NCBI RefSeq assembly: GCF_024323335.1
Contig: NC_066579.1
Span: 131,742,354 to 131,806,353, forward strand
Direction of reading: 5' to 3'
DNA length: 64,000 nt
Origin: Lathyrus oleraceus
Lineage: Eukaryota > Streptophyta > Magnoliopsida > Fabales > Fabaceae
Shown: positions 12,723 to 25,064 of the stretch, piece after piece
Position numbering within the stretch: the stretch's first letter is position 1
Layout of the letters: every line of letters starts with the position of its first letter
The notes under the pieces: generated by a model
The model's input: only the letters and a program-made list of their open reading frames with translations
Databases searched by the model: none
Told to the model about the DNA's origin: nothing
Translations under genes and position numbers: made by a program

Positions 12723-14321
12723 TAAAAAAAATTTCAGATGTGTCGGGCTGTTACCTTGATGTCCATGACAACTATTGGTCCAGGTGAGGTTTTGCCACCT
12801 AAAAACCCTTCCAAGAAAAAGTCACTACATTAAAATATATATTTCCTAACAATTTTTTTACCTCAATTGGACATAGACTCGAAGTGAAACCCTTAAAATT
12901 AAGTGTCTTCCTTTTTTTTTTTTAACTTTTAAATGGAAAATAAATTAGACATCCCCTCGATTGGAAGGACAAATCGAGGGGAAAAGTTTAGAATGTTATG
13001 TGTTAGACTCCACGGATCTTCCTATTTTATTTTTAATTAAAATTACCTAACATTTCAACTCGATTTCATCTCTCAGTCGAGGGGAAAAAAATAAAGGTTA
13101 TTTATTCGACTCTTAGTGACAACAGTTTTGTGTTTTAATTATAAAATAAGGCACCTTCCTTTTTAAACAAATTTTTAAATGAAAAATAAATTATATTCCC
13201 CTCAGTTGTGATTAACAATCGAGAGGGAAACTTAACCAGTTTTGTTTTTCAAATGTATATAACACTTTATGTTCTTTAACTCTTACAGTTTCGTTAATGA
13301 AGCTTTAGACGAATTTTTTTTCTCTACCTCCAAACTTCATCTTCCGTTAACCAATCCTATTTATCCACTAAATCAAAATTAAAAACATCATTTAAAGCAT
13401 AAACGAAACTCAATTTTTATTTCCATTAACGAGTTTAACATCTCCATAATCTCTTTTCCAACTCAAACAAGGTTATGTTTAATGTAATTGTTGTTGTTGT
13501 TGTTTAAATTTAAGGTGGAAAAACTCTATTGATTTTGTTTCTGTTGTTAATCCTGATATAACACCACCATTAGAGTTTGTTGTTGCTATTGTTGTTGATG
13601 TTGTTAAGATTACTAAACTCCTTATATTTGATATTGATATAACACATATCTTTAGTAGAAAGAAAACTATAGTCCTATAAGGTGGTAACGTCAACGAATG
13701 AGTTATGGAAATTGTTTCTACCCTCGTTCATAGGAATGCTAAGGTAATATGTTAGATTTGTATATTCCATATGTTAATGGTGAATTTTCAAATTCCGTAT
13801 CTTCTGTCACTTTACCGTGTTCTTGACATTTTGGGCTTAACAAAATAAAATTTATTTTGAAGTATAAGTATATGTTTTTTTTATTAATTTATCTATTACA
13901 TAAAAGCATAACCATTTGTTTAGTAAAGTAGAAATTGAATCATATAGTAAAACAATTACAACCAAAAAAGAAAATGGTGAATGGTAAGAAATTGAAAAGG
14001 AAGTAATATGTGTTGCTTCCTTTTCAAATGCTTACTATTAACTTCTTATTAGATTGTATTTCTTCTCTATATGATGCAATTTCTTCTTTGTTGAACAAAT
14101 GGTTATGATTTTTTTGGTATGAAATACTTATATTAATAAATTAAAAATGCTTATGCTTTGAAATAATTTTTTTTTCATTCCAACATGTAAAGACAACAAT
14201 AAAAGTGACACAATATACCTTAGATTTTCCATCAGCTAAAAGTCTAAACTGAAGGGAAAGGTTATCCCTTAACACGTATCCTCTCGGTTAAAATTCTCAA
14301 CCGAGAGAAAAGAGTGGGCAC

Positions 14322-14585
14322 TAATAGGTGGTGCATGCAATGTGTTTTACCTTGATTTATTTCTATTTTATGGTGTATTTTCATCATTTTATTTCCTTTT
14401 TATGTGTTTTAGTATGTTTTTAGTATTTTCAAGCAATAAAGAAATATCTAACCAAGTTGAAGCGGAAAAGACCGGAACTCTCGCATTTAGGAAGTCTTTA
14501 GTACAAACTTTCCGTGACTAACACAGTCTGGCTGTGTTAGATGACACGAGCCGTGTTGGCCCAAAGATGCTTTCCATACAAAAAT
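14322..14585 (+). mobile_element. Athila 5' LTR, truncated
   Basis: The first 264 bp match the start of the 3' LTR at 31644 with many substitutions. Shared landmarks are GGTGGTGCATG, AATAAAGAA, CCAAGTTGAAGCGGAAAA and TTTCCATACAAAA. Similarity stops at about 14585, where the 3' part of an Ogre-type element begins. The many differences from the 3' LTR indicate an old insertion. Confidence 0.7.
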
Positions 14586-15105
14586 AGATAATGTTAGAAA
14601 TCCTCAAAGTCTTTGGTTGGATATATTTCTTATAAGAAATCCCCAGAATTGTCAGAAGTATTCTAAAGGGTTAAGTCACGTCTGATGAAATGTACTTTGA
14701 TATTTCTTATGAGAAATCTTAAAAACTGTCAGATACATTCTAAAGTGTCAGATCATGTCTGGACCTATTGATAAATTGTACTTTGGATGTTCCCCAGTGT
14801 CTTTTTCCCAGCAAAATTATACTCCCCGATGAGTCTTCACCCTTTGCCTTTGACATTTCCTATGAATCACCGCTACCGTATTTCCCTCATTCCCCACATG
14901 TATGTCCATCATCTATCATAAAAAATCATGCCATGGTTCATTATATCCCCAGCAAAATAAAAAGTCCTTCAACCCATTGTAGGGCACGTCATTTGTGTCC
15001 AGGTGCAAAATTTCAGGTCTTCTGTCTTTAAATACCGTTCACCTTGACCTCATGAGGACTGTCGTTACTCATGATATCAAGTGAACATATTTAAATAGGG
15101 GCAAC
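14586..15105 (+). mobile_element. Ogre-type 3' untranslated region, 5'-truncated, with polypurine tract
   Basis: Non-coding DNA that ends in the polypurine tract AAATAGGGGCAAC (15093-15105), directly before the TGTCATACCC start of an Ogre-type LTR. The minus-strand Ogre-type element of this window has the equivalent AAATAGGGGCGTC. The segment has two copies of a TTTCTTATRAGAAAT palindromic word about 80 bp apart (14629, 14705). The upstream coding part of the element is absent. Confidence 0.55.
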
Positions 15106-18100
15106 TGTCATACCCTAAATTTTACTCCAACTAAATCATTTGCATTCATTCATCCGCATCTCATTATTTGAAACATTTCCTTATAACCATTTCATCTGGT
15201 CATAAGGGTTTCATTTTCCATACCTGATTAAGAACTCTTGGTCACTTTTGTTTGATTTATTTGTTCTGACCAATCCCTACTTTTCTCTATTCAGGCCCAT
15301 AATCAACATTGGTTTGAATTTAATTTAACCTTTGTTAGGTTTATAACTTAAGTTCTTGATATGCATTCCCATTAGGCTTTCTAGTTGATTTTACTCAATC
15401 AGAACCACATCATTATGCATTCATGTTCACATCTATCATATACCATGTTCATTCATATGTTTTATTCTTTGGTACACTTCTTTATCATACATGTCCATTT
15501 TAGCATTTATCTTGCATCATATGGATATTTAGAGATTTGTTTTGTAATTTTCATTAAAGAGATAGCCTTAATTAACTAGGTTTATTATATTTACATTTCA
15601 TTTCAAATTAAATTTAAAAAAAAAAATTATTTTGTTTGATTTTGTTTCTTATCCATTAAATCCTAGCAAGAAAGAAAGTTTATGTGATTTACAAGTTTAA
15701 GTTTTTATTTTTGTTTTAATGTGTTAATTAGTACTAGTAATAATAATGTTGGATTTGAATTAGATTTGAGTCAAGTAATAATAAGTATGATAATTTCTTC
15801 TTTACTTTTGATTCTATTTAATTTGATTAAAGAAGATCAACTATTTGGTCTTTTTATAAATAGATATTATGTTTACATTAAAATTCAAAAAAATTTACAT
15901 TCCTTTTTACATTGATTTTTAATTCAAAAAAAAATAGAAATTTAATTTTACATTTTAAAAAAATCAGCAAAATTATAAAAGAAAGGTATGTCTAAGTGGT
16001 GCTCTCAAGAGAGGTTTGCTGGTTTTGTTTGGATTGATTCCCTTGGCCAGAGATCTTTTTTTGTCTTGTTTTCACCTGCACACACAGAAGCAGCCGTTAA
16101 TATAATTTTGGATAAAAAGACAGAAAACTATGAAAGTTAAAAAACAAAAAACAGATTGCAGTAGTAGAAGTTACACTATTTTGTTCTTTCTTTCTGCAGC
16201 TAAAGAGCATGTCCATCTTTCTCTTTTTTCTTCTTTAACACACATACTTTCAAACCTAAAAAGAATATAAAAAGGAGAAGTTCAAACCACAAGAGGGGAA
16301 TCAAAGAATACACAGGAAAATAACCATCCAAAGTTTCAAAACCAGAGCCAAAATTCTCAAAGAGAAAAATTGAAATGTTCAAAGAATACGAGACATTCCT
16401 TAAGTCACCTAGGGACACAAAAATTTGAAAGCATCGTACACAACAGAATAATCCATATACCATCTAAAATCACAGTGAAAAATCCCATAACATAGGCAAC
16501 CATTACACATCAAAATTCAAAGAAACTTTAATCTAAGTTATTACAGGAACGCAACAAGTTTCACATGCATATCACAAACTCAAAACCGCAAACACATAGA
16601 ATTCAAAAAGAAAAAATCAAGTACCTGAGTGGTGCCTCTGCAGGAGCTACATTTCTGGGTAGAATTTCTTCCGCCTTCGCATTTTTAAACATTATCTTCA
16701 TTTTATTTATGCTGACTTTGTTGAATGCGTTAACTTCTGGTTTGATTTCTTTTTCGATTTCATGATGGTCGTGTTGTTTCGTTTGTGTGTTGTGATGTGA
16801 GTTTTTATTTGTTTGTGTGTTGTGATGTGAGGAATTGCTCTGTGTAAACTGAGTTTGGCCGTATGGATGTTTTTTTTTCGTTCGGTTCGAAATCGATTTT
16901 TTTTTGTGGCCATGAATGTTTGTGTTTTGATTGAGAAAATAGATGAGAGGAGCGATGTAGAAAGACAAAGGTGTTTTTTTGCTTTTTGTTATGATTCATG
17001 GCCATTAGAGATTGTGTTTTGGGCTTTTGGCAGTGAGGAAGATCGTGTTCTGAGTTTGGGAAGAAGAAAACGATGGTTGTTATTTTAGGGTTTCTTTACC
17101 CCTCTTTTAGAACCAAACTGAATCGGGTCCGTTGAGGTCCGTTTTGGACCTCTTGACCCTCTTTGTCCAATTCCCAAACAAGCCTTCCCCCTATCTAATT
17201 TTGGGCCTCCTCCCCTCTCCAATTTAGGGACATACCCCCTGTCTCCTCACAAACACAACCCCGGGTCCATTTTTATTTTATTTTAGATATTAGGATCTTT
17301 TTTTATCTAATAAAGTTATAAAATCTTCAAAAAAAATTTTATTTTTCTTTTTTGTACATTTTTTTTTATACTAATACTTTTTATTTACTTCGGTCGTTAT
17401 TAATTAAATATTGGATCACCAGTATTAAATAGATTAATATGAATAGTTATTTTTCTAAATAGTTTTCATCATCTCATTATATTATTTTAAACAATTTTTT
17501 TATCTACTTAATTATTCACTTATTGCAAAATTATTTAAATAATTATATTGAAATGAGTAAAATAGGAAATCTTGGTCCAACACCAATTTGTTTTTTAAGT
17601 ATCTGATTAATTTGTTTTATGTCCCAATTTAAAACGTCTTATCATTTAAGTGCAATGTTTAAAACTTTTTTCTGATAAACTAAAATCTAGCATTCCGGTG
17701 GAAACCCTCGAATAATCGGTCTCGAATCCCGCGTTTTGGGTTAACTATTCATTCTTTTTTTTCGTTTCTTAAAATATTTAAACCAATTTATTCTTTTGTT
17801 ATTTCTTTTTAAAATACAAATAAATAAATAAATACATAGAAATCATAATAGTAAAATCACAAAAAGATTTTTCCATTTTTTTCTTGTATTTTAGATTATT
17901 TTATAAAAAATTATTAAAAAAAAGCTAATTTAGTTATTTTCATTATTATTATTAGATTATGTCATAAATTTCAAAAAAGTTAAGTTGAACATTTATTTAA
18001 TTTTAATTTTATATTATGTCATAAAAAAAATAAAGTTCAACATTTATTTAATTTTAATTTTATATTATGTCATAAAAATCAAAAATAAGTTTACCATTTA

Positions 18101-19244
18101 TTTTCTTTTAATTTTTGATCATGTCATAAAATATTCCATAAAATTAAGTTTACCATTTATTTCTAGACCATGTCATAAAAATTCATCAAAAATAAGTTTA
18201 GCATTTATTTTATTTTTATTTTAGGTTATATCCTAAAAAATTAAGTTTACCATTTATTTTCTTTTAATTTTAAATCATGTCATAAAATATCATAAAAAAT
18301 TAACTTTACCATTTATTTTCTTTTAATTTTAGATCATGTCATAAAATATTCCAAAAACGAGTTTACCATTTATTCTATTTTAATTTTATATTATGTCATA
18401 AAAAATTCCAAAAAAAGATTTTACCATTTATTTTATTTTTAGGTCATGTCATAAAAAATTCCAAAAAAAAGAGTTTACCATTTATTTTAATTTTAGATTA
18501 TGTCAATAAAAATTCCAAAAAATAAGTTTACCATTTATTTTATTTTAGTTTTTGATCATGTTATAAAAACCATTACAAAAGATTAATTTATTTTCATCAT
18601 TATTTTTAGATTGCGTTATAAAAATATTAAAAAATTTAATTTAGTTATTTTCATTAATATTTTAAGATTGTGTTATAAGAATATTTTAAAGAAAAGGTTA
18701 ATTTAGTTATTTTCATTATTATTTCAAATTATGTTATAAATATATAAAAAGAGTTAATTTAGTTATATTTATTATTATTTTTAGATTATGTTAGAATAAA
18801 TAAAAAAAGAGTTATAATTAATTTATTTTCTTTTGTTATTATTTTAGTTAGATTTTAAAGAGAACAAAAAGAGTATTTAATTGTTTTATTATTCGATTTT
18901 TTTAATAATATGCATATATCTAATATTAAGTTGGTCTTATTTTCTCACTTTATTTTACTAGTCATGAAAAAATCTTAATTGTATTTTTCTCCAACTTAAT
19001 TTCTTGCTATTTTCTCTAAATGTTTGAATAACTATAGAATTATTATTTTCAAATAATATCGTTTTCTTTGTAGTTTTATTTATTATTTGTTAGAATATTA
19101 TGAATAAATAATTAAATAAATATCTAGTAATGATGTTGATTAATTAATAGAATAAAATACTTATGACTAATTTCTTAAACTTTGGTCCTACCCCAATTTG
19201 TATCTTTTAATCTGATTAAGTTGTTTCTTATCTCGATTCAAAGT
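15106..19244 (+). mobile_element. Ogre-type LTR, left part
   Basis: Starts TGTCATACCCTAAATTTTA after a polypurine tract and continues to the insertion point of a SIRE-related element at 19245. With the right part (26806-27961) it makes an LTR of about 5.3 kb, the size usual for Ogre LTRs. An internal motif, GCATTCCGGTGG...AATCGGTC...CGCGTTTTGGGTTAAC, occurs at 17690 and again at 26877 in the right part, tying the two halves together. Open stretches inside (for example 16200-16970, 17985-18224) are not recognised and look fortuitous. Confidence 0.65.
17870..18870 (+). repeat. Degenerate tandem array in the Ogre LTR, unit about 44-60 bp
   Basis: About eleven copies between 17985 and 18575 of an A/T-rich unit built around GTTTACCATTTATTTT, an ATTTTA run and CATGTCATAAAA. 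A diverged version (TTAATTTAGTTATTTTCATTATT...TTATGTTATAAA) extends the array on both sides. Copies differ in length by small indels and in 10-25% of positions by eye. The short open frame through it is a by-product of the repeat. Confidence 0.75.
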
Positions 19245-20963
19245 TGTTAATACCTTAGGATTGGCATTAATTTTGTAAAACAAATAATGTAATCATCTCT
19301 GTTGTTTTAATATGTTGGGTTGAAGAAGTTCAACATCTGGACCAACATGTCATGTACGATGTCACGACATCGTGTCTGTGACTTCGTACATGTGTAGAAA
19401 ACTGAATTAATTAATTCAGTATATATTCTGGGATTAGTGAGGATATTTGGTGAATATCCTAACTTCCATGTGGAGGTCTTAAAGACTCAATCAGAATATA
19501 TATAGGCTCCAAATATGGAGATATATATGGAGAGATTTTAGGATGCAGAAATTTTCTGCTGGCTTTGTAATAGCAAAGAAGAAGTTTGCTGCGATTTCTG
19601 AAGGCCCAAATCCAGTTGGGTGATTAGGTTATAAATAGCAAATTGTAACCTAGTTTTTGTAAGCCTCTTAGAATAAAAAATTAGGGGTGTGTGTGAGGTA
19701 AACCTCCCAACCTGTGGGAAGGTTACCATGTGTTTCTCAGTGTTCAAAGCTGAGAGTATTTGTAACTCAAAGCCTGTAGGTAAGAGTTGTTTGTTCTTAA
19801 ATGAAGCTGTGAAGCAAGTTCAAGTTGTTTTAACATTACATTGCATTTGTAGTGATAGGAATGGAAACTGGAGGTTTTTATCTAGGAGTTCCTAGGTATA
19901 GATTGCATTGGGTAGGGATTAAGTGAAGAGTTGTAAACGGGGGAGTTTAACTCTGAATTAATACTGTTGATAGTGGATCTTCTTCCTGGCTTGGTATGCC
20001 CCCAAAGTAGGTGATGTTGCACCGAACTGGGTTAACAATTTCCTGTGTTTGTTTACCTTCTGCATGTTATAATCCTGTCTGCCATAACTCAACTTGTATT
20101 TTAGTCTGCTTATCAAGATAATAACAGACCTGATACATAGCCTTCTGTTTGAATGTCAATTAGAATGTTTTGACATTCGTCATTAACAACATATACTGAA
20201 TAATAGGCAGTTTGGTTTGTCTGCTTCAGTTCAGTATTTATTTCAGTCTGGCTATCAAGAGGATAACAGACCTGGGCAAACGATCATTGTGAAACTGTCA
20301 AACGGGTTTTCTTGACAGTTAGTCATGTATGCTGATACTGAAGTAGAGACTGGTTAGTCTATTGCAGTACATCAAATTTAGCACAGTCGGGTTTCAGGGA
20401 CATAACTGAATCAGCATGAGGTTTATGTCTGGTTGTCAAACTGAATGTTGTAACATTCATTCCTGACAACATGTGCTGAATTGTAGGATGATTAGTTTTT
20501 CTGTTTTAGTAATTTTCTCAGGATAAAATCCAGGAAACTAACAACTGAACTACATGTAATGAACCTAACAAATAGCCTATTTGTTAGCACCCTAATAAGT
20601 GGAAATTAGATTAACTTGTTCAACCTTTATTTTAGGAAATACAAGTACAAGGCCAGCAAACTGGATTGATGTAACAGATGATGTCTAAATCACTATTGAG
20701 ACATCTTGCTGATAACTGTGTAGGAAAACAAAAAAAAGTTAGAGCTATGGTTGCTCTCTACTGAGTCTTTCTACCAGATGCACAGAACTAGGTGTTCCTC
20801 CATTCTAGGGTGACATAGAAGCAGATGTCGTGACACCTGTGTACATGTGTATATTAGTACAGGGGTTAAATTGTATAACTGTCTTGCTGTATTAGTGATA
20901 ATGTTGGATCAGATGTCATGACTTGGAGTAGAACATCTGAATTCTGACTATGCCAGAATTTCA
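19245..20963 (+). mobile_element. 5' LTR of the SIRE-related element
   Basis: 1,719 bp, TG...CA. It holds a TATA box, a palindromic CATGTACGA/TCGTACATG hairpin (19351-19392), and the GGCTTGGTA...GTAGGTGA...TTGCACCGAACTGGGTTAACAAT block shared with the LTR of the SIRE-like element at 41914. The short frames inside are not genes. Confidence 0.9.
19630..19637 (+). promoter_or_regulatory. TATA box of the SIRE-related LTR
   Basis: TATAAATA, 385 bp into the LTR. The same box is kept in the right LTR at 25467-25474. It is the best candidate for the element's own promoter. Confidence 0.5.
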
Positions 20964-20965
20964 AA

Positions 20966-20985
20966 TGGTATCAGATCAGGCATCC
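20966..20985 (+). other. Primer-binding site of the SIRE-related element
   Basis: TGGTATCAGATCAGG begins two bases after the LTR end. It matches the initiator-Met tRNA primer site (TGGTATCAGAGC) apart from one substitution near its 3' end. It sits at the position expected for priming of minus-strand DNA synthesis. Confidence 0.8.
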
Positions 20986-23900
20986 TGTTCTGTTTCATGA
21001 TGAGATCCATGGGTGATACTTTCTGGTATCTTGCAAGGAGTTATGTTAGTACTGATGTTGGAACTTGTGGAAGGTTCTGTGGTTTCCCTGAATGGTCCCT
21101 TGAAGTAGGTGGATGGACTATTCATAACGGGAACTGTGTGTACCTGTCTCCGGAGGTTGGCAATTGGTCCTTGTGTGGGACAGCTGTACTAGTATTGAAT
21201 CATATTCAAACTTGGTATGTTCTTGGAGCCTGATCTGGTGAAGTGTGTGTTCATAGGTTGAGTTGTATTATGAATTCCGCTGCATAATACCTGGCAAAAC
21301 TCAAACTCTGATGCAGTTTCCCCTCATATGGATGAAAGGCTGCTGTATTCAAGATTTCATCATAATCTACTAAGGATGTCAAAGATACTTGAGTCTCCTC
21401 AAGTCCACTCATCATGGTAAGAATCACCTGATCACTGATTCTTTTACTCACTTGGGTAGTGTATATGAAGACCTTGAAGACTTTCAAGGAGGGTTTGTTC
21501 CAAGAAGGTGGAACTAATGTTCTATGTGATGTTAGATCATGCTGTTCAACAAGTATGCACCTACTGGTTGAAGAGCAGATGGTTTTAGGCGTCAAACAAA
21601 GAGATACTTTTGTTTGGAACCTACTCCTGACCTGGAAGAGGAGACATCTGTGTGTGCTAAAGTGACAAGGGTAGGGTCAACTGTGTGTGTGCTCAAGAAG
21701 GTCACTTTTAGAAGTCTGATCTCTAGAAGTGGAGCTGGTTGAGATGTGACATTGTGCAATTTCCTGCTGTTTGTCCTATTCCTGTAGATTGATCAGGGTT
21801 GGATAGCTGTTCTCTGGAGTACTATGTTGTGTGGGAAGACAAGCCCTCTGGATGTTAGAAGTCAATAATGGGGTAACCTGATTGCTATTTCATTTAAGAG
21901 GATTGGAACCATGAATCTTGTTATTCAAACACCATGATCAGAAGTGGCAGTTCTTTCAAGGAGTGAGAATATGAAGATTCAGAGGCTGGTTGAGGTTGTA
22001 TGCTCTGGCAATGCATATCTACTATTGACTGGTGTTGTTTTTTCACTAGTACTTATGGTCAGCTGGAGTCTGATTGGTGTGATTGGAGTATGTATAGGTA
22101 TAACTCATAGAGTTAGTGCCACTCGTAGGGATGGTGTATGTCATGTTGAGACATTTGTGTACAATGCATGGATATTGGTGTGGAGTTTCCATGCTTGTTA
22201 ATTTGAGGGGGAGCTTTGATTAACCTCCTCACGTTTGGTCAGCCTAGGGTCTGGTTGGCTGTTGACCTGTGTCACATGGGTTCTGGTTGTTGTGTGACAC
22301 ATTTGCAAGGAAGGATTCATCTCTCTCATTCCTAAGGGTGAATCTAATCTGGAAAGATTCTCAAAACTATTGAGGTGCTTGCAAGCAGAAGATCTTGACA
22401 CAAGAAGAGTATTTTCAAAGTATTCTTATGGTGGAAGTATCTGAAAGGATAATTGGGAAAGGATTTAAGATCAATGTCTACTTGTGCCAAGTAAAAGTAT
22501 TTAATTGATTATCCTTGGAGCTCCAGATAACTGATGTTCTTAAAGATGTTGGAACATCTCATCTTTAAGATTCTGTGCAGAATCACAGGAAGGATAGTAC
22601 ATTGGTTTATGATCTATCTCTTTGGTGGCAGCAAGAGCATATGATCTCTGAAAAGGTTTCCTGGCAAGAAACATGTTCAGCCTTGGTGTGTACAACAAGA
22701 AGAAGACATCATAGTCTTGATGGTGGTTACTTGGATCAGTTTATTTCTGATCTAGGTAAGGAAGTGCATTGGCTAATGCACACTGTGGAGTTAAGAACAA
22801 GTGGCAACATTCTTAACATCATGGAAACAACTTTGCTTTAGGAAGTGGAATCCTTGGTATAGCTGAAGGGTTAGTCTCTAACTGGTCCTTTTGAAGACTC
22901 ATGCATCAGAGTGTCTGATGTCTTTAGTAAAGAAGCAGGGATGCATCAGGGTGTGAGCTTGGATGACTTAACTACAAACCTGTAGGATGGAGGTTGTTTA
23001 CTCAAACTTGGTTCCACAATCAAGTCTATGAGAGCATTGAACTCTTGTTCTGTGTAGGGAGGAAGTTCCTTCAAGTGGCAGAAGAAGGAGCTGAATTCAA
23101 CAGCTAAATGTTAAAACACAAGGTTGTGACATTTGGTTCAACATCAGAATCTTAGTTGGTGAAGTGGCACATCAACTTCAGATAGAAGGGTCTACAGAGC
23201 TGTAGATTGGGTACTTCAAAAAGCTTGAAGTTCAAGTCTCACTTGGAAGGTCAGCTTATCTTTGGGAGAAGTCTGATAAACTTGGAGAGGTCAAAAAGTG
23301 GCATTTGACTTTTTCATATGAGGGTTCATGAAGGAGGTAATCAACCAGTGGCAGTTGGTCTATCTCAGAAGTAAGTACGAAGAATCAAGATGATCAACAT
23401 CTGGCAACTGATTATTCTTGAGGAAAGTTTGACACAAATTACTTTTGAGCAGAAAAGTAGTAAGTTGAAGACAAAAGGAGGTGTTTTCTATTCATCTCTT
23501 GGAGCTTGTGGTAGGAGTTCTGAGCTATCTATGAAAGATTATCTCTTGTAATGGGATGAGAATGTATATGTCCCAAGTTTTGTCTGGGCTCTTGTGGATC
23601 AAGACAATAACTCAGTGATATCTGAAGAGTATCAGATGGAGTTATGTTGTGAAGGATGTCCTAACTCATGTTAGAACATTTTGTGAAGTGGTTCTCTGCT
23701 CTGGTTAGAAGAGAGATTGACACAGAGTGTGGATGTGTTCAGCTAAGAGGGTTGAACAGAGGGTGTGCTCTTGAAGACATGAAGATGCGTCTTATGTTTT
23801 CCATTCATCAAGTGGTCTGGGTTCTCTTTGAATCAGGAAGTATGTGCAGGTCCAACTGTGGGGTGTTGGATATGTTCATGTGTGATCTCCAAGCTCAAGA

Positions 23901-25050
23901 GGAGAGTTGGTTGTTCATGACAGGGGGAGTTCTGTCCGTGTGCTGCAAGTAATCATCAAGCTTGTGGTCAGTGTGTTCTCAGATAACAAGCTATGGCACC
24001 TTGTTAGTTAGTGAGATGATGTGGTGAGTATCAAGGCTGAGTGAGCAGAAGAATGTCTGACCGGATGTCATGACATTGCCTTGGACAATATTGTTATTTC
24101 CCTCTAAAACTCACAGTCATGAGGAAACATAGATGTGATGTGTCTAATATTGTTGATATATTAGGACAAGCCTGAATGATACAGCTGTGTGGTTCAGGGG
24201 GAGTAACCACCTACTGTTGTTTGTGATTCTGGATGTAGTGATGCCAGATGTCCAGCTCCTACTGGAGGTACGAAAGTGGTCTAAGGAAATGATGATAGGA
24301 AGAATACAGGCAAAAGCCGTATTGAATGTTAAGACATCGTGTGCAATGTGTCTGACTGCATATATGGAATAGTCTCCATGCACTGGAACTGTTGTTTTGG
24401 AAAAGAAACAGTCAAGAGCTATAAAAGGTATTCAAAGATAGTCTGAGATTTTGTTGGTGATTCTCTGACTGTTTCTCAGCAAATATTAATGAATATTGAC
24501 CAAGCATTTATTCCTACCGTTAATTCCTAAGCACAGGCTGGACTATTTAAAGGATGTAATAACACTCTTCTTCTCACAAGAGAAACACTCCATTCCCTCT
24601 AAACCATGGGGTATGTTAAGGTTTGGGCAAACTGCGCCTGGATCTGGTTTTGTGAGGGGTTCATTTACAAATGTTTAGCTAAAAAGGGGGAGAGAAATAT
24701 AGTCCTGAGAATGTACCAGAAGCAAGTAAAATGTGGTAGCAAGCAGAAGTTGGCTTCAGGCACAGAAGTCACTAACTGGGCATATCACTTGTGTCTTGTG
24801 ATCTGAGTTAAGAGGACAGTTGTGTCTTGTGATCTGAGTTACACTATCTATGTACTCAGCATTACATATTCTTCAGGAAGCTCTACCGTTGAGGGGAAGG
24901 GTTCTGATGCAACTGATTCTTGTACCTCTACTTCCTCATGTACACCAACTCTGGTGTTTGTGGTGGTGGAGACAATGACAGAGATGAAAAGCATACCCAT
25001 ATTGGGATGTATTGTCCAGTGTAATGTTTATTTGTTTTAGCTAAAATTTG
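20986..25050 (+). other. Non-coding interior of the SIRE-related element
   Basis: Similarity to the SIRE-like leader at 43089-43153 continues to about 21028 (ACTTTCTGGTA) and stops just where the coding relative has its gag ATG. Beyond this no Gag, protease, integrase, RT or RNase H motif was found on either strand. Five AGGGGGAG words (near 22206, 23922, 24196, 24683 and 25054) resemble polypurine tracts. Only the last one borders an LTR. Confidence 0.6.
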
Positions 25051-25064
25051 CTAAAGGGGGAGAT
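25051..25064 (+). other. Polypurine tract of the SIRE-related element
   Basis: CTAAAGGGGGAGAT directly precedes the 3' LTR, as expected for the plus-strand primer. Confidence 0.8.

Noticed and set aside
16603..16968. 121-codon minus-strand frame rich in His, Thr and Lys
   Set aside because: Inside an Ogre-type LTR; the His/Thr repetition comes from a GTGTTGTGATGTGA repeat.
17985..18224. 79-codon frame with repeated IYLILILYYVIK
   Set aside because: Product of a non-coding tandem array in an LTR.
17985..18575. CRISPR-like regular array
   Set aside because: Units vary in length and sequence throughout, without constant repeats and unique spacers, in a plant nuclear context.
23668..23952. 94-codon frame in the SIRE-related element
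   Set aside because: No similarity to any Gag-Pol domain; expected by chance in 4 kb of non-coding DNA with this composition.
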